Shown: positions 62,588 to 64,000 of the stretch, one piece after another
Position numbering within the stretch: position 1 is the first letter of the stretch
Layout of the letters: every line of letters begins with the position of its first letter
DNA from: an uncultured Lachnospiraceae bacterium
Lineage (GTDB): Bacteria; Bacillota; Clostridia; Lachnospirales; Lachnospiraceae
DNA length: 64,000 nt
Assembly: GCA_947565425.1 (NCBI GenBank)
Contig: CANOFW010000002.1
Location: forward strand, 162,054-226,053
Reading direction: 5' to 3'
Notes under the pieces: generated by a model
Seen by the model: only the letters and a program-made list of their open reading frames with translations
Told to the model about the DNA's origin: nothing
Databases searched by the model: none
Translations under genes and position numbers: made by a program

Positions 62588-63934
62588 TTATTTTTTATTT
62601 GCAAAAAAATCGTCTACTGTTTTCAAGATAAAGTCTTCCGGCATTGTTTTTAATAAATATCCTTCCGGTTTCAACGCCTTCACATTCTTGACGCTCTCCC
62701 TGTCGCCTCTGCCGGTCAGGAACATTACCGGGATATCCGCAATGTCTTTATCGGAACGAATCATCTCCAATGCCTGCTTTCCATCGCAGATTGGCATCTC
62801 ATAATCAAGCAGCACTAAATCCGGACGGTTTAAGGCTATCATTTTTATCGCAGATATGCTGGAATTAGACTCCAGTATGTCGTACTTGTCTGACAATAAC
62901 TGGCGCAATCTGCCAAGTATAAACTCCGAATCATCCACCACAAGAATCTTAAACTTACGCTTTTCCTGCTCCTTGTTCTCTTTCACCAGATAATCCCTGA
63001 CCGCATTCATAGCGTTCTGATAGTTGATTTCTGAGACAATCTTGCCGCTGAGAGGCTCGGCAGATACCGCGCTGAATGCAAAATATCCCACCTCCGTACT
63101 GAATAGCAAGCTACAGGAAGGATGCTCTCGCTCAAATGCTTTCAAAAGCTGCTCATGGGTCAGCAAACTTTCATCCTCCAGCGTCATAAGGTCGAATGCA
63201 GGAATACGTTCCCAGATCTGCTCCAAGAACTGCCGCGATAAATAGCGCGTAACATTCAGCACCATGTCGTCCACTTTCGGGTATTCCGTATTCAGTATGT
63301 TACTGATAACTTTCAGCAAAAGCCTGTCTTCAAAGACAAGCGTAATCTGCCAGCGCTCTTTCTTCTCACCGCTGTAAACCATTCGGCAGCAAAAAACTTT
63401 GCCAAAGTCTTCTCCTGCATACTGCCCGCTGATCATCTTGGCTTTCAGTTGGAACATCTCCTGCACGAGCTGGATAATTGTTGTCTCCAGCACCGCCTTC
63501 TCTTCCTCTTTGGGAATGTCGCCCCACTTACTGCTTGTCTTTCCTACAATTGCCTGATCCTCGGTCAGCGTATGGGAAATCATCCATCCGATACAAACGC
63601 CCAAAAAATGTCGGATAGAATCCGGGGAATATTGGGTGCTTTCCATCTCCTCTTCCAATGCCGGTATTGTCTTAAACCGAAAATCATCATGCAGGCGCTT
63701 GTGTATTTCATAATCACTATAACCAATAGACTGCATATACTCTTCTTCATGTTCAAAATGCTTATCGGTATGCCCTTTCAAGTATTTAATTCCTTCCCGG
63801 CATACATGTTCATTCTTCTCCTCGCGTTCGCTGAGACTCATCAGTTTATTCATAGTAGAAAAAAGCACTTGGTGTTCCTTATCAATAAAGTCCACACCGA
63901 TATTATAACTATCATTCCATGCGATATGGCTCAT
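62588..63934 (-). CDS. Hemerythrin - CheX-like - receiver fusion protein
   Basis: A 448-residue cytoplasmic protein from ATG 63934 (GGAGG 9 bases upstream). Residues 1-135 are a bacteriohemerythrin: iron ligands H21, H55, H59/E63, H78/H82 and H121/D126 are all visible (KEHQVLF; HTDKHFEHEEEYM; HKRLH; HTLTED), so it should bind a di-iron centre and sense oxygen. Residues about 165-315 look like a CheX/CheC-type phosphatase fold (WQITLVFEDRLLLKVISNIL, SCSLLFSTEVGYFAFSAV). Residues 325-448 are a receiver (ILVVDDSEFILGRL, LLDYEMPICDG, FLTGRGD, LKTMPED). It may link oxygen sensing to a phosphorelay or chemotaxis. No output DNA-binding domain. Confidence 0.85.
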   Translation of the reverse strand: MSHIAWNDSYNIGVDFIDKEHQVLFSTMNKLMSLSEREEKNEHVCREGIKYLKGHTDKHFEHEEEYMQSIGYSDYEIHKRLHDDFRFKTIPALEEEMESTQYSPDSIRHFLGVCIGWMISHTLTEDQAIVGKTSSKWGDIPKEEEKAVLETTIIQLVQEMFQLKAKMISGQYAGEDFGKVFCCRMVYSGEKKERWQITLVFEDRLLLKVISNILNTEYPKVDDMVLNVTRYLSRQFLEQIWERIPAFDLMTLEDESLLTHEQLLKAFEREHPSCSLLFSTEVGYFAFSAVSAEPLSGKIVSEINYQNAMNAVRDYLVKENKEQEKRKFKILVVDDSEFILGRLRQLLSDKYDILESNSSISAIKMIALNRPDLVLLDYEMPICDGKQALEMIRSDKDIADIPVMFLTGRGDRESVKNVKALKPEGYLLKTMPEDFILKTVDDFFANKK

Positions 63935-63956
63935 GTTGCATCTCCTCCAAGTTAGC

Positions 63957-63979
63957 AACCCCCATTTCAAATGGGGGTT
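63957..63979. terminator. Hairpin at the right edge
   Basis: AACCCCCATTT (63957-63967) pairs perfectly with AAATGGGGGTT (63969-63979), with a short T-run on the plus strand. It precedes the hemerythrin gene and may close a gene beyond the window; a second GC-rich hairpin starts at 63987 and is cut by the edge. Confidence 0.6.
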
Positions 63980-64000
63980 TAATTGTAACCCCTCCGGGGT

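Overview
The window looks like chromosomal DNA of a gut-type Lachnospiraceae bacterium (Clostridia, Bacillota). The grounds are Gram-positive AGGAGG ribosome sites, families typical of that group (DUF1002, DUF5685, DUF6483, LytTR-DUF3021 pairs, PadR-DUF1700-DUF4097, BspA-like repeats), a flagellin gene, a bifunctional RelA/SpoT enzyme, no outer-membrane genes, and moderate GC with one clearly AT-rich patch (about 21.3-23.9 kb). All of this is read directly from sequence; no database search was possible.

Layout. 0-6 kb: the start of a BspA-like surface protein, a DUF6483 protein, then a minus-strand run of two class I/II aminotransferases (one HisC), a DUF368 lipid-carrier transporter candidate, a DUF1294 protein and glyA. 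6-17 kb: a beta-1,4-galactan / galacto-oligosaccharide locus made of a LacI regulator, a sugar-binding lipoprotein, two permeases, GH2 beta-galactosidase, a 611-residue protein of unknown function, a small zinc-ribbon protein and a cytoplasmic GH53 galactanase. Its promoter has an obvious LacI-type operator, and a strong terminator separates the transporter genes from the enzyme genes. 17-21.3 kb: an L,D-transpeptidase, tRNA-Pro(GGG) and relA. 21.5-23.8 kb: an AT-rich island with a secreted or membrane-anchored polymorphic-toxin-like protein, a very small membrane-anchored subtilisin-like protein and a probable immunity protein. This is my best candidate for an undescribed system.

24-32.4 kb: a GNAT protein, a LytTR-DUF3021-ABC exporter operon, a PadR-DUF1700-DUF4097 operon, a flavodoxin, and a J-domain protein paired with a DUF5685 protein. 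32.4-36.2 kb: nadE, hslO and a methyltransferase. 36.2-39 kb: a DUF6709-like membrane protein, a flagellin gene broken by two compensating one-base indels, and several families of palindromic repeats. 39-49.3 kb: DUF1002, an alpha/beta hydrolase, a soluble chemoreceptor-like coiled coil, recJ, an NrnA-like DHH phosphoesterase, a secreted LamG/FN3 protein, asnS and a trigger-factor-like lipoprotein. 49.5-53.8 kb: pncB, then a GT2 / permuted papain-like / flippase-like gene run. 54-58.9 kb: a hicB relic, then a BlaI-BlaR1 pair facing a MecA-like penicillin-binding protein, with matching dyad operators at both promoters. 58.9-64 kb: a bacitracin-type response regulator / ABC transporter / histidine kinase operon and a hemerythrin-CheX-receiver fusion.

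Functional picture: carbohydrate scavenging (galactan), envelope maintenance and defence (L,D-transpeptidase, MecA-like PBP with its sensor, two peptide-type ABC systems with their regulators, DUF368), stress responses (RelA, Hsp33, J-domain, hemerythrin), and a small interbacterial-conflict module. At least three dispersed palindromic repeat families occupy the intergenic regions, and one of them sits directly against rho-independent terminators in both of its copies.
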